This document shows positions 41,601-53,083 of a stretch of DNA of 64,000 nucleotides, piece after piece. Each line of letters opens with the position of its first letter. Position 1 is the first letter of the stretch. The notes under the pieces are model-generated. The model did no database searches and had not been told where the DNA came from. It worked only from the letters and a program-made list of their open reading frames with translations. A program made the position numbers and the translations under genes. The stretch comes from Casuarius casuarius. Lineage: Eukaryota > Chordata > Aves > Casuariiformes > Casuariidae. Location of the stretch: NCBI GenBank assembly GCA_003342895.1, contig PTFA01000035.1, positions 3,796,703 to 3,860,702 of the forward strand, written 5' to 3'.

Positions 41601-41665
41601 GAGAGATGCAAGGAAAATCTGGGATATTTCCCAAAAACTTTGTTCAAATTTTGAAAACACCATAA
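1499..41665 (+). CDS. SH3D19: SH3 domain-containing protein 19 (EVE-1/EBP), spliced, 20 coding exons, 5' end missing
   Basis: Joined exons encode about 1056 residues (numbered from the first full codon at 1500). Residues 1-560 are rich in Ser, Pro and Lys with many PxxP motifs (KPVVAPKPG, LPKKPKPG, VPAPRPLVPKK), and 572-659 is a Pro-rich block ending in PLYNKYM. SH3 domains follow: a degenerate one at about 700-745, then SH3-2 (771-825, VVLHDF), SH3-3 (847-902, CIARFEF), SH3-4 (932-983, CEALHDF) and SH3-5 (1001-1053, KALYDF). Domain order and sequence match vertebrate SH3D19. Family knowledge: a cytoplasmic adaptor that binds ADAM metalloprotease tails, affects ectodomain shedding, and suppresses Ras signalling as EEN-binding protein. 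The methionine at 11640 (residue 249) matches the annotated start of the human 790-residue form and would give 808 residues here. Oddities: an extra 69-nt exon, a frame break in the SH3-1 exon, and a NAGNAG acceptor. Confidence 0.95.
1694..1741. repeat. Poly-T tract, 48 nt
   Basis: An uninterrupted T homopolymer about 150 bases into the first visible SH3D19 intron. Confidence 0.95.
2582..2612. repeat. Perfect 13-bp hairpin
   Basis: ATACTAATATTAT (2582-2594) is the exact reverse complement of ATAATATTAGTAT (2600-2612), with a 5-base loop ATGTA. The stem is AT-rich. Confidence 0.9.
3545..3582 (+). repeat. Possible fragment of a dispersed amniote repeat
   Basis: CCACTGAAATCGGTGGAACT followed by CCATTGACTT resembles a short motif scattered widely in bird and reptile genomes (forms of ACTGAAGTCAATGG... 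CATTGACTTCAATGG). The family name cannot be assigned from memory. Confidence 0.3.
6281..6320. repeat. Tandem 20-mer, two copies
   Basis: ATTTGAAATCTGGGAGTAAA (6281-6300) is followed directly by ATTTGAAATCCAGGGGTAAA (6301-6320), differing at three bases. Confidence 0.85.
9096..9138 (+). CDS. SH3D19: SH3D19 coding exon b
   Basis: The 43-base exon follows the acceptor TTTCAATAG and ends at GTATGA. Two bases complete the split codon, then SRTSSHSEQQRDRR (the leading S is the split codon) in the frame that joins exons on both sides without a stop. It is a Ser/Arg-rich linker. Confidence 0.8.
9139..10130 (+). other. SH3D19 intron, 1.0 kb
   Basis: Ordinary AT-rich intron sequence. No conserved element, repeat or RNA gene was recognised. 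Confidence 0.6.
10131..10278 (+). CDS. SH3D19: SH3D19 coding exon c
   Basis: Acceptor TTAATTTCCAG and donor GTGAGC flank 148 bases. The first base completes Arg; the rest reads RPEITIVAAEPLR, then SWFPGASP and QWRTNELIPAE. This closely matches the N-terminal extension of long SH3D19 isoforms. Confidence 0.9.
10468..10669 (+). CDS. SH3D19: SH3D19 coding exon d
   Basis: Acceptor TTTTGTAG and donor GTGAGC flank 202 bases. The exon begins in phase 0 with LPPSYEQVIKEINQVQVNTT, which contains a PPSY (PPxY-type) motif able in principle to bind WW domains. An Asn/Ala/Thr-rich linker follows. It ends one base into the next codon. Confidence 0.9.
10670..11328 (+). other. SH3D19 intron, 0.66 kb
   Basis: AT-rich intron with a CT-rich tract just before the acceptor. 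The acceptor is a tandem NAGNAG (TAGCAG). No other feature was seen. Confidence 0.6.
11329..12327 (+). CDS. SH3D19: SH3D19 large coding exon e (999 nt)
   Basis: This exon encodes residues 145-478 and is open throughout its 999 bases, ending at a GTAAGA donor. It holds the internal ATG at 11640 (MDSMSTEKSQNSIVSRIKAF), equivalent to the start of the 790-residue human form (MNIMNTEQSQNSIVSRIK). It also carries a series of Pro/Lys SH3-ligand motifs and the conserved acidic stretch DLISFDDDVLP near the end. No folded domain is apparent. The size, Ser/Pro composition and lack of domains match the disordered region of the family. Confidence 0.95.
11640..11642 (+). promoter_or_regulatory. SH3D19: Alternative internal start codon of SH3D19
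   Basis: The context GGCAATGG has G at +4 but C at -3, so it is a moderate initiation site. It lines up with the start of the commonly annotated human isoform. In this window it lies inside a frame that stays open upstream for 248 residues, so use of this start would need an alternative transcript or leaky scanning. Confidence 0.5.
14086..14161. repeat. Long inverted repeat with 11-bp terminal arms
   Basis: TAAGAATGGTA (14086-14096) and its exact complement TACCATTCTTA (14151-14161) flank 54 bases. Inner bases TCTTC and GAAGA can extend the stem past a small bulge, so the transcript could fold into an imperfect hairpin of about 76 bases. Confidence 0.65.
15989..16102. repeat. Imperfect TA/TG microsatellite
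   Basis: TATATA, TATAG, TATAC and TGTGTG runs over about 110 bases with local self-complementarity. Confidence 0.85.
18875..18906. repeat. (CCAT)n microsatellite
   Basis: About five TCCA/CCAT units followed by two degenerate ones. Confidence 0.9.
21624..21659. repeat. Direct repeat, two 17-base copies
   Basis: GAGAAAAGGGTAGCATT (21624-21640) and GAGAAAAGGGTAACATT (21643-21659) have one mismatch and a period of 19. Confidence 0.85.
22533..22640 (+). CDS. SH3D19: SH3D19 coding exon f
   Basis: It follows a long pyrimidine tract and TTTAG and ends at GTAAGT. It reads PFQLLSKSEPAKEQ, then ARKPTVIRIPAKPGK, nearly identical to the human segment ending KPTVIRIPAKPGK. It is a basic, proline-containing linker. 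Confidence 0.93.
22641..26038 (+). other. SH3D19 intron, 3.4 kb
   Basis: A 35-base imperfect direct repeat pair lies at 23256-23337. A CTCF-like motif lies at 24031-24045 on the - strand. The rest is AT-rich with no recognised gene. Confidence 0.55.
23256..23337. repeat. Imperfect direct repeat, two 35-base copies
   Basis: Copies at 23256-23290 and 23303-23337 share 28 of 35 bases, including GCATGCA and GAACTTGG. The spacing of 47 bases suggests an old local duplication. Confidence 0.75.
26039..26151 (+). CDS. SH3D19: SH3D19 coding exon g
   Basis: Acceptor TTTTTTACAG and donor GTAAGT flank 113 bases. It contains SPPPLPAEKPIGNT, a conserved class of SH3-ligand motif present in human SH3D19. 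It ends in phase 0. Confidence 0.93.
26152..28580 (+). other. SH3D19 intron, 2.4 kb
   Basis: AT-rich intron. No repeat, RNA gene or extra exon was recognised. Confidence 0.55.
28581..28639 (+). CDS. SH3D19: SH3D19 coding exon h
   Basis: Acceptor AATCCTTTAG and donor GTGAGC flank 59 bases reading ELDHSEQAGTPHLEPVLPA plus a split Arg codon. The corresponding human segment is only loosely similar, as expected for a linker, but phase and position fit. Confidence 0.85.
28640..30442 (+). other. SH3D19 intron, 1.8 kb
   Basis: Nothing beyond ordinary AT-rich intron sequence was seen; small open frames on both strands lack recognisable domains. Confidence 0.55.
30443..30707 (+). CDS. SH3D19: SH3D19 coding exon i, proline-rich block
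   Basis: Acceptor TTTTTTAG and donor GTGAGA flank 265 bases. It contains ARPPPPKGVPGRPPPPK, several PxxP sites, and AKSQVLKNQDPALPPRPK before HPLYNKYM. This matches the human block PPERPPPPKL through KSQVFKNQDPVLPPRPK. It is probably a binding site for SH3 domains of partners, or of the protein itself. Confidence 0.95.
30708..31544 (+). other. SH3D19 intron, 0.84 kb
   Basis: It contains a GT dinucleotide microsatellite of about 64 bases (30919-30982, one N at 30968) followed by a short A tract. No gene was seen. Confidence 0.6.
30919..30982. repeat. (GT)n microsatellite
   Basis: An uninterrupted GT repeat with a single N at 30968, preceded by a short AG run and followed by a 16-base A tract. 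The N probably marks an assembly ambiguity in repeat length. Confidence 0.97.
31545..31613 (+). CDS. SH3D19: SH3D19 extra coding exon j (69 nt)
   Basis: Acceptor TTTTCCTCCCAG and donor GTACCG flank exactly 23 codons in phase 0, reading TVSPVPSVTEERFPVLQSIA then EHQ. It joins in frame on both sides. I do not recall this segment in the canonical human protein, where PLYSKYM runs straight into LSVPHG, so it may be an optional cassette or a lineage-specific exon. Confidence 0.65.
31881..31949 (+). CDS. SH3D19: SH3D19 coding exon k
   Basis: The 69-base exon in phase 0 follows TTCTGTTCAAG and ends at GTAAAG. It reads LPVPHGVAKENF, then NHGELSCK, matching human LSVPHGIANEDI and GELSCK. It forms the start of the first, degenerate SH3 domain. 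Confidence 0.93.
32110..32262 (+). CDS. SH3D19: SH3D19 coding exon l, first SH3 domain, 5' border uncertain
   Basis: The 3' part is clear: EQSDSNYLECQNGEEAGK matches human TENNYLECQKGEDTGR and reaches a GTAAGC donor in phase 0. The expected 5' border at 32126 would give the conserved RGD, but that frame shifts 4 bases short of the human spacing and then hits a stop. An acceptor at 32108-32109 instead gives a continuous frame beginning MKRLKAWGQSAV, losing RGD. The sequence before either acceptor is A-rich, without a pyrimidine tract. The exon is either mis-sequenced, using a new acceptor, or decaying. Skipping it would keep the frame. Confidence 0.6.
32263..33305 (+). other. SH3D19 intron, 1.0 kb
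   Basis: It contains an 82-base uninterrupted T tract (32559-32640). The open frame of repeated Phe across it is an artefact of the tract. Nothing else was recognised. Confidence 0.65.
32559..32640. repeat. Poly-T tract, 82 nt
   Basis: An uninterrupted T homopolymer. It could be the poly-A tail of a - strand retroposed sequence, but the DNA to its right is not recognisable as a retrocopy or LINE/SINE. Confidence 0.95.
33306..33378 (+). CDS. SH3D19: SH3D19 coding exon m, start of SH3-2
   Basis: Acceptor TTGTTGACAG and donor GTAAGT flank 73 bases. It reads DSNNSPKVSDRNAPHAVV then LHDFTA. The APHAVVLHDF segment is nearly identical to human and is the first strand of SH3-2 (ALYDY-type motif). 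Confidence 0.95.
33379..33694 (+). other. SH3D19 intron, 0.3 kb
   Basis: It splits the SH3-2 domain. A TTCGAAT stretch near 33505 looks like a tRNA T-loop but has no supporting stem. Nothing else was seen. Confidence 0.6.
33695..33825 (+). CDS. SH3D19: SH3D19 coding exon n, rest of SH3-2
   Basis: Acceptor TGTCTTACAG and donor GTATGT flank 131 bases. It contains RSGDTVCLLEKIDAEWYRGK and GIFPASFVKVV. Canonical SH3 features are visible: the acidic RT loop (HADDLDL), the Trp of EWYRG and the PxxY-equivalent FPASFV, where Phe replaces the usual Tyr. Confidence 0.96.
33826..36175 (+). other. SH3D19 intron, 2.4 kb
   Basis: A GC-rich patch at about 34590-34740 gives open frames that resemble no known protein. 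The rest is AT-rich with no recognised feature. Confidence 0.55.
36176..36231 (+). CDS. SH3D19: SH3D19 coding exon o, linker
   Basis: Acceptor TTTTTTCTTATTAG and donor GTGAGT flank 56 bases reading IDVPEENRKKILCSSHSI plus a split Lys. It matches human IDIPEGGNGKRECVSSHCVK as the linker between SH3-2 and SH3-3. Confidence 0.93.
36232..37954 (+). other. SH3D19 intron, 1.7 kb
   Basis: AT-rich intron containing a short C homopolymer near 37580. No other feature was recognised. Confidence 0.55.
37955..38142 (+). CDS. SH3D19: SH3D19 coding exon p, complete SH3-3
   Basis: Acceptor CTTGTTTGTACAG and donor GTATGA flank 188 bases. The exon holds an entire SH3 domain: CIARFEFIGDQKDELSFSEG, then EYVNEEWAKGEL and GIFPLNFVEV. 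It is very close to the human domain; conservation here is the highest of the gene. Confidence 0.97.
38407..38459 (+). CDS. SH3D19: SH3D19 coding exon q, linker
   Basis: Acceptor GCTACACAG and donor GTAATA flank 53 bases reading IGASLKNKMEVSSSLPQ after a split Gly. This is a variable linker between SH3-3 and SH3-4. The donor is weaker than its neighbours, so skipping is conceivable, but loss of 53 bases would shift the frame. Confidence 0.8.
38460..38991 (+). other. SH3D19 intron, 0.53 kb
   Basis: AT-rich, with a (TTG)n-like pyrimidine-rich stretch before the acceptor. Nothing else was seen. Confidence 0.6.
38992..39178 (+). CDS. SH3D19: SH3D19 coding exon r, complete SH3-4
   Basis: Acceptor ACTTTAATAG and donor GTACAG flank 187 bases. 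It encodes a complete SH3 domain: VEWCEALHDFTAETKDDLSF, then KKGDCIQILEQVDSEWYRG and GIFPAVFVQ. It closely matches human WCEALHSFTAETSDDLSF. Confidence 0.96.
39179..40098 (+). other. SH3D19 intron, 0.92 kb
   Basis: Ordinary intron sequence; a - strand open frame at 39763-40191 overlaps the next exon and is a shadow. No other feature was recognised. Confidence 0.6.
40099..40196 (+). CDS. SH3D19: SH3D19 coding exon s, start of SH3-5
   Basis: Acceptor TATTCTGCAG and donor GTAAGT flank 98 bases. It contains GRKGKAKALYDFHGENEDEL followed by SFK, the classic ALYDF strand and acidic RT loop of the last SH3 domain, nearly identical to human. Confidence 0.97.
40197..41548 (+). other. SH3D19 last intron, 1.35 kb
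   Basis: It splits SH3-5. AT-rich; no exon, repeat or RNA gene was recognised. Confidence 0.6.
41549..41665 (+). CDS. SH3D19: SH3D19 terminal coding exon t, end of SH3-5 and stop
   Basis: Acceptor CTCTTGCAG is followed by AGDTITELESVDEDWMSGEM, then GKSGIFPKNFVQIL and a TAA stop at 41663-41665. It matches the human C-terminus (ELESVDDDWMSGEL, GIFPKNYIQFL) and is three residues longer or different at the very end (KTP). Confidence 0.97.
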   Translation, partial: AGDTITELESVDEDWMSGEMQGKSGIFPKNFVQILKTP

Positions 41666-44600
41666 AGTGTTGCCTGCCTTCGTGCTCCCTGCGTGTGGGA
41701 GAGGATGTTTTCCATCCCAAAGGCACAGCAAACAAGGACATTGCCATTTTTTGACTATCAAAATGTTTTGCACTACTTTTTCTAGACAGTCATACCAGTA
41801 TCTTGAAGTTAATTAAGATAATTTTAGTCTTTTGTGACAGTGTATTCAGTCATGCTTCATGAATGCTCTGAGAGTAAGTAAAAGCAGGATTTTTAGCAGA
41901 TTCCAATGAGGGAAGTATGGTGGTGAAGTACCATTTTAACTTAAATTTTTAACTTGTTCTTAACATTCTACTAAGTTTACTGTCTGGTAGTACATTTATC
42001 CTGTATAAAGTCTGCATAAAATAAGCTTCTTCAAGCTTCTTTAAAAACTGTTTCTTAAATCTAAATTAAAAAATAGTTTTTAAGGTATAATTTCAGCATT
42101 CAGTATGTAGATCAAGTTCAATATTCAGGTTTTATTACTGCTTGACTTCCACATTGAAGTAGAATCCACTTGTTTTATGACTTAGAGGATAAGGAAGATA
42201 ACTTATCTCTGTAGAAAATTATCAAATCTAATAATGATAGAGGAAAAACTCAGCAGTGAATCCTTGTGTGTAGTATTCTTCTAAAACTGTTCATACAGGG
42301 GCATCAGAAAAGTAAAATTTAAGTGTTTTGCCTCTTGATAGTGTTTAAACCAGTGCGAGTCATCTCTTAAACCTTTCTTCCCCCCCCCCCCGTCCTTTGC
42401 AGTTGTAGGGTTTTTTTTCCATGTTCTGCTGTTTTTCAAGCACCACCCTACCCTTCTCCTGGCTGAAGTTAAATCAATAAGCAGTGTCCAGCCCAAGCTT
42501 CCTCAGATCCCCCCTCTGCAGTGGTTAGGCTATTTGAGCTATTTACCCCCTCCCTCCTCCTGTACATCCAGGGAAAGCCAGTCCTCACTCGCTCTGCGTT
42601 TCATTTGTCACTCTCCAGCACTGGAACATACTTCAGTAATGCTATTCCTATCCTTGACGTGAAGGATATGAAACAGCCTCAGTTTTAGCTTTCAGCAGCC
42701 ACAGGGATTCGTTTTCACTTTGTTACCACATACCTGCTATACTGAGTATCATTATAAATGGTTTATCAAGGCCTTAAGGGAAAAAAAAAAAAAAAAAAAA
42801 AAAAAAGGCAGCTGGGGAGAAGTTACTTCAAGAAGCTCTAACAAAATAATTTAGTAAAAGTCAGTGCGATTTGAAGTACATAAACTAAAACAAACATGAT
42901 TGAGGTAGCTTCAGATTATAAGAACTTTGAGAAGTAAACTACTTCTCATGACACTTGGCCCCTGACAAACTAGTTTAAACGTATCTTGATTAATAGCTAA
43001 CTTACCACACTGAAAAATAAAACAAAATTATGCTGCATTGGGTCTTTCAGCACTGACAGTATTCCATCCATTGCTTTTGTACCATGTAAGAAAGGAAGCA
43101 GTAAGTTGTTAGCATGAGTCCTTACTTCAGCGATGGAGGTGACCCCTTTCCCAAGGAACGCTGCTTACCAATGCTTTTTTGCAGGCCTGGAAAGTTCAGG
43201 CGGCCAAAAGGGCCAGTAGCTGAGTGCAAGTGGAGATGGTGGAAACTCGCATCATCATGACTGACCTTGGGAGAGTTTTATTTAGTCATGTATCTGGTTA
43301 AAGCTTTATCGATGGGAGATCCAGGTACGGCAGCGAAGACACGGAGCAACAGTAGGCTGGGCTGCATCTAAATTAGTGTTTTAACTGCGGGTAAGCGAGC
43401 CAGCCCTTGAGGGCAGCCCTCCCCACTCAGCGCACTGTCGTTCCCGTGGCAGCAGCCACAAGCTTCCAGCCAAAACTCACCCCAAAGTCTCCCCAGCAGG
43501 GAACGGGTGTGCAGTGTCGCGTACAGGCCCGAGCTCACCTGCTGCCACCCCCCGCCGAAGCGCTTGCAGCACGGACACCCTCAGCACCGCTCTGCTCCCG
43601 AGGGGCACTGCTGTACCGCAGCGCTTGCAAATGCAGACGCAGTCATTAGCGCTCCGGTTTACCACTGCGGCTTCTCTCAGAGTTTCATGAAAAAGCATTA
43701 GATGTTTATTCTGCATCAATACTTGCTACTGCATCTGGGGGATGAAGATCGCACACAGCTTTAGCAAGCTGAGAATTGGATTTTTACTCTTTAAGAGGAT
43801 TAACATTAGAAAAACAGAATTATAAACCCTGTGTTATTCCACAAAGATGGAAACGAGACAATTTATACAGCTGTTACTCAGTTTTACCTTACCACGGAGC
43901 CCGTCCTGAGCTCCTGTGGAATCGAACTAACACAAACCACGTCTGAGGACAACGCTTCCCACTCCGCAAGCTTTCCTGCCAGGAAAGGCCAAAGATTCTT
44001 ATTGTTTATTCAGAGATAACATCCATTTCCTTCTGTAGGACTCCGAGGAAGCAGAGAGAGAGGTTTCTGAGTGCTGCAAGCCTTCTCAGCCTTTTCAGCC
44101 ACAAACTTTCAGTGGATCACTCTATTAACACATGCTGCTTCACCATGACCCCTGCCAAGGCACTTCATGAACCTCTTGTAAGCACAGGAGGGGAGAACAA
44201 AATTAATCAAATAAAACAGAATACCCAAGTCCTCCAAAGACATACGTAATCATTCTGGAGGTAGGTGAGGGTGAAGTGTATGATGTTTACTTATTTTTTG
44301 TCTGGCAGTTTTCTAAAATTTTGATACGAGTCTTAAAGTAGAATTAAATTTTTATATTTTTTCAATTTCCTCTCCCCCTATTTTTATAATTGTATATTGA
44401 TCAGTTGTTTTTGTAACTTACGTTCAGTGTTTTAAGTCTGTGCCTGTCAGTAGATAAGCCCACTCTGCTTTACTTTAATCCTCTCCTCCTTACTATGTAG
44501 GTCTAGAAGAGCAGCAAAGGCTGACATTCAGAGCAAGGAGTGCCATCTGAAGGCTGTTCGCATTACTGCAGTCAGCTAAAATCAATTTTTTTTTGTTAAA

Positions 44601-44925
44601 AATGAAGGAAATTAACTGCTTGGCTTTTACAGAAAGTATACAGTACATAGTTTGTAGAAAAGGAGGAACGAGGTCACAAATCATACCTGCAGCATAGTAG
44701 CAAATCTCAGATGTAACCTTGAAATTCAGCTAGGGCCTGACACATTAGTAGGATGGAGAATGGTTTTGATACACTCAAGGCTTCTCTTGTTTGACCCATC
44801 CTCTGGAAATACCTTTAGGAGGAAGACTTTGTTTTGTGTACAAATAACTGTGTTAAGTAAATTTTTGCAAGTCCACTAAGTTTGTTATGGTACCACTGTA
44901 AATTAAAGATGTATTTAACCAGTAA
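41666..44925 (+). other. SH3D19: Probable SH3D19 3' UTR
   Basis: AT-rich sequence follows the stop. Candidate poly-A signals are AATAAA at 43016 and 44210 and ATTAAA at 44902, the last followed by a T-rich tract. The end is inferred, since no transcript evidence is available. A 26-base A tract starts at about 42781 and a GC-rich patch lies at 43380-43690. Confidence 0.45.
42781..42806. repeat. Poly-A tract, about 26 nt
   Basis: An A homopolymer in the probable SH3D19 3' UTR. It could cause internal oligo-dT priming and thus a false 3' end in cDNA data. Confidence 0.9.
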
Positions 44926-47900
44926 ATTTTTTTTTTTTTAATAATTAAGTCATGACTGCATCTTTATCATTGTATATTGTGGAGAGCTGAGGTCTCCACT
45001 TGGCATGATGGTTTTATTCTGCTTAGATTTTTAACCAAAGAGCTAAAAAAATTAAGATAGTACAGTATTGCATCCTTTCACAAGTAGTCCAAAACCCCCA
45101 AAGGCTCCCGACAACTTTAACACAGCTTAATCAAGCCTTCAGCTTCAGGTGCGTTGCACTTGCCAGCTGCAGAATCCAAAACATTTGCTACCTGCGACCA
45201 CCGGGCATCACACAGGAAGTTAATACTCCGCTCGCACTGTGACCAAACCACAGGCCAAGTCCAAGCGGTAACAAACGGAAGTGATTAGCAATTCTAAGCA
45301 TACCTTAAACATGCTCTGCCGATTGCTGCTATTCACAAGCCATGATTTTCTTTTTTTTTTTTGTACAAAAAAAAAAAGTTTTCCTTCTGCTTACTTTTCT
45401 CCATTTGCAATTATTTTATAAAGCATACCATTTACCTAAAGCTCCTATATGGCAATGCTAGCAAATAGCTTACTGTTAAAAAAAAAAAACAAAAACCCAC
45501 CCACAGCATGAAACAGCACAACAATTTTTGAAGTCAAACTCAAGAATAAGTTCTTGTTATTTTCCAAAATGCTCTTGCACTTTCTGCAAGATATACTCCT
45601 CACACCAACAAACAGAAGGAAAAAGTAACAGGACAAAAAATACAATGTCTGCGAAATGAGTTCAGAAATGATTTAGCAACAAAATGCCTATCTGGGATTT
45701 CTAACTCTCCTAAACTCCGAAGATTACAGGCCAGTTGCAGTCCTTCGGGATTTGTTTGATGGAGTTACTGCTAAGCAGCAAAGATAAATACAACACACCT
45801 CCATTACTAGGAGAGGGCTCTGAAACAGATCTTATTCTAATGCTACACTTTACATATATATACATACACATTAAACCTTATTTTAGTAATTTCAAGGATT
45901 TTCAGCCTCACCACACTTAGAGTAAGTCATGGTTTGATTTTTACTCCAGTGAAAAATTCTCAGGATCATTTTTGCTACAGAAGTGAAGGGGAATTTGTTA
46001 AGATTCACAGCTTTAAAACTATCACCGTATAGGACTGCTGCGAGGAAAATGGTGCCTCCCTCGTGAAGTACTAACAAATGCCTTACACCAAACTTCAGAA
46101 CTGCAAGTAAGCACTATTTAAAAACACAGTTTCAACAGTATTGATGAAAACAAACTGGCAAAGTAGAAGATCAAAAGCAGCACTCATTCTTTTCTCCTGC
46201 TTCGCTGTCATTAAAGAGTTTTTTAATCCTTCCAGTACATAAACTGAAAAGAGCAGAACAAGTAGGCCTGTATTTTCCAATAGAATCCAATAGAGTTACC
46301 TGAATATTAAATCATAGACCAAAGGTTTTAAGTATCATTCTTGTCAGTAAGATTTTGTATATTCTGCTTAGTATATAGATCTTGCAGATACTATAGTAAT
46401 AACTCATCCAGAACTATTAGTGACAATCCTCAGACCTGAAATAGTGAGGTTCCTCACTTAAAAATCTGCAAGTGGAAATTTTCTTTAACCTGTTAATTTA
46501 TTTAGAAACTTAGCTACATAACAAAGATATTTCTATACTCAGAAGAATAGGAACAAAAACGTGGAGGCAGAAGTAAACATCCTATCACTTTCAAGATCTT
46601 ACAAGATTTTTGGTGGTGTTCACTGCCTAACAAATTCTGTACTGGGAACTTGCCAGCAACAGCATTTAGAGCGCTTAATCCCTGACAAATCTGTGGTATG
46701 GAATTTAGTATCTTGCTAATTTTGGTATTCATATTCAGATCAGAGCAGTGATTTGTAAGATTAAGATGAATTAACAAATCAGTTCACTAAGTTTCATAAT
46801 TCTCCCATAAGGTGATTTACCATTTAAAAAGAGTCCTGCCTCATTTAAAACATAGTTTTATTGACTATAAACTTACCTCATAATAAAACATCCCAGATGT
46901 CACATTTGGACACTCCTTTACAGCAAGAGAGAAGATAGCAATTAAAAAATTCAATTCTTCCTCTTAAAAACTTGTATTCAGACTCACTGGAGTATCGCAC
47001 TCACTCACCAATATGACAAACACAAAATTCAATGCAGAATGTTGCACAGAATAGCAGAATGAATAGGATTTGCCACAGCTGAGTAGAATGAAACTATGGA
47101 GATACAACTATGTGAAATGCAATCTACAGTAACTGTTTACATTAGTATGTGACATCCTGATTATAATCCCTATTGAACGACCTATTTAAATCATTTTTAC
47201 AATGAAACATAAAGGTTGTGGGAGCAAGTATTATGTCTCTGAGTACAGAAGTAACATTGTGGCTGTGCCCTTCACTGCGAGCCTTCCCAGTCCCATGCTC
47301 CTGTTGTTGCGGGGGGGCCACGCGCACTCACCGAGTCACTTCCGCAGCCTGGAGGTCTCCATCTCCCTCATTCGCTCCTCTGCAGCCCTGCGAAGTGCAG
47401 GAATGCAGCGCCGGCTGAATGCCAAAATGACACAGCGTGTACTAGTATTGTATCTGTACCTGCTTCCCAACTTTTTGACTGAAAATGTGCACTATTTGAA
47501 GAGGCAGAAAGAGACATTCTTTGCCCCAGAAAGACTTACATTGAGTCAATATGGCATTTTATACCTTAAACCAAAGGCATCATTGGCCAAAACCCAATTT
47601 GGATTGCTATTAAAATAATAATTTTGAATTACTACATGAAGTCACCTACAAGTCTCTAAATAACCGATTACAGCACATGCTTTTGATTTTGCATTGTTCT
47701 TTGTTCCAAAACAGATCTATGACTGTCTACATCTATCACTATGAAAAGGCAAAAATTCTTGCAAGTACAGCCTGTATCTGTAGTGTCCCTCAATCTACTT
47801 TTTTCCCCTAATATCTTTTTTTTCCTTTTCTTTACAATACTGTAACTTTTCCTTACTTTATGTCTTTTCCCAAGGGATTTCACAGCTAACAGTAAGAACC

Positions 47901-48889
47901 ACAACTACTCTCTAAAAGATGTCCCAAAACAGGTCAGTGAGTACTGTTTTGCTCTCAGTTTCAAAATCACAAACTTACAAGTTTAACAGCAAAAAGCTTC
48001 GGTTTGATCCTGTATTAATTTTGGACAGAACATACTGACGGTGCAACACATTGTTCTATCCAGAAAAATAGACTCTCCATTTTTTAAGCTTGCATAAGCC
48101 AATCAGCAAGCAAAAATGAGAAGAGCCATCTTAAACCCAGACAATGCAACAGTGCTCTTTACTGATTTGCTTAACGACTTTTCAGTGCTGTATTTTCAGG
48201 ATGGAGAGCACTGCCTTTCAACTGCAATTATGATTACCTCTCAATTCTGGGAGTTTTAGAAAGCCACACACACAAACCTACTCTCAAGCATATTCTACAT
48301 TTCAACATTGCTCAAAACTCTTATTACTGCTTCTGTAATGAAAATTACAACTTAAAAACCTATTAACATTTTTCAATGTCAGAGACCAAATCTATACAAT
48401 AAGTCACATCAAATAATTACCCAAAAGCTTAAACACATGTAACTCTCAAGAACAGTCTGATAAAGCCTTAAGAACCCCTTATAATAGAAAATTCTGAAAT
48501 GAGAATACATTTCCCTTTTCAGCATCCTAATTACAGATTAGCCCTATACAATGCTGCTTTTGAAGCACCTTGAACTGCCAATATAACTGAAGCTACAACT
48601 TCTACACACATCCATAAGAAGAATGTTCTTTTTGTGAGGAACAAGCAATTAGAAAAAAATACATGCAGAAACCTCAGTACTGTACTTTCCAACAGCACCT
48701 TTCAAGAAAGAACAAGCAACACAGTTCCACCTATCTTGCAACACCAATCACAAAAAACAGCTGTCCAAGCCAATTAAGGATTCCCCCCCCTCCCCTTCCA
48801 AATCAAAGTAGTAATTTTACCTTACTAAAAACCCATTCATGTCCAGTAGCAAAATTGTCTAATAGCAATACAGGCAACCAAACACTAGT
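44926..48889. other. Intergenic gap between convergent SH3D19 and RPS3A
   Basis: About 4 kb of AT-rich sequence. The only stretch that stands out is a GC-rich block at about 47260-47415, part of which looks like an internal exon on the - strand. No recognisable protein, RNA gene or transposon was seen. Confidence 0.5.
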
Positions 48890-48904
48890 TCTGTATATTA
48901 AAAC

Positions 48905-48910
48905 TTTATT
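48905..48910 (-). terminator. RPS3A: RPS3A poly-A signal (AATAAA)
   Basis: AATAAA on the - strand lies 18 bases after the stop codon, consistent with the very short 3' UTR typical of ribosomal protein genes. Cleavage is expected about 15-20 bases further on, near 48888. Confidence 0.85.
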
Positions 48911-48928
48911 TTTGAGCCATTTTTAGTT

Positions 48929-52962
<4,034 letters not shown>

Positions 52963-52979
52963 GGTGCCGCCCCACCAAC

Positions 52980-52987
52980 GGAAAGGG
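52980..52987 (-). promoter_or_regulatory. RPS3A: Probable TOP-like transcription start of RPS3A
   Basis: On the - strand, CCCTTTCC lies about 18-25 bases before the ATG. Vertebrate ribosomal protein mRNAs begin with a C in such a pyrimidine run (5' TOP), which places their translation under mTOR/LARP1 control. The exact start base cannot be fixed from sequence alone. Confidence 0.55.
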
Positions 52988-52999
52988 CGGAAGCTGCCG

Positions 53000-53083
53000 C
53001 TCGCGCGAGATTATACGAGACCGCCGCTCGCGCGAGAGCTCCAGAGGCGGCGATCTCGCGAGAACGGGGCGCCTCTCGCGAGA
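53000..53083. promoter_or_regulatory. Cluster of CGCG palindromes (BANP-type TCTCGCGAGA)
   Basis: Two exact TCTCGCGAGA palindromes lie at 53054-53063 and 53074-53083, and two related CTCGCGCGAG palindromes at 53000-53009 and 53027-53036. The first three are centred exactly 27 bases apart. TCTCGCGAGA is a known CpG-island promoter element bound by BANP; the cluster is 38-121 bases upstream of the RPS3A ATG. Palindromes work in both orientations, so divergent initiation is possible. Confidence 0.75.

Noticed and set aside
47202..47618. 138-codon + strand open frame
   Set aside because: No recognisable protein; it covers the GC-rich block whose splice signals point to the opposite strand.
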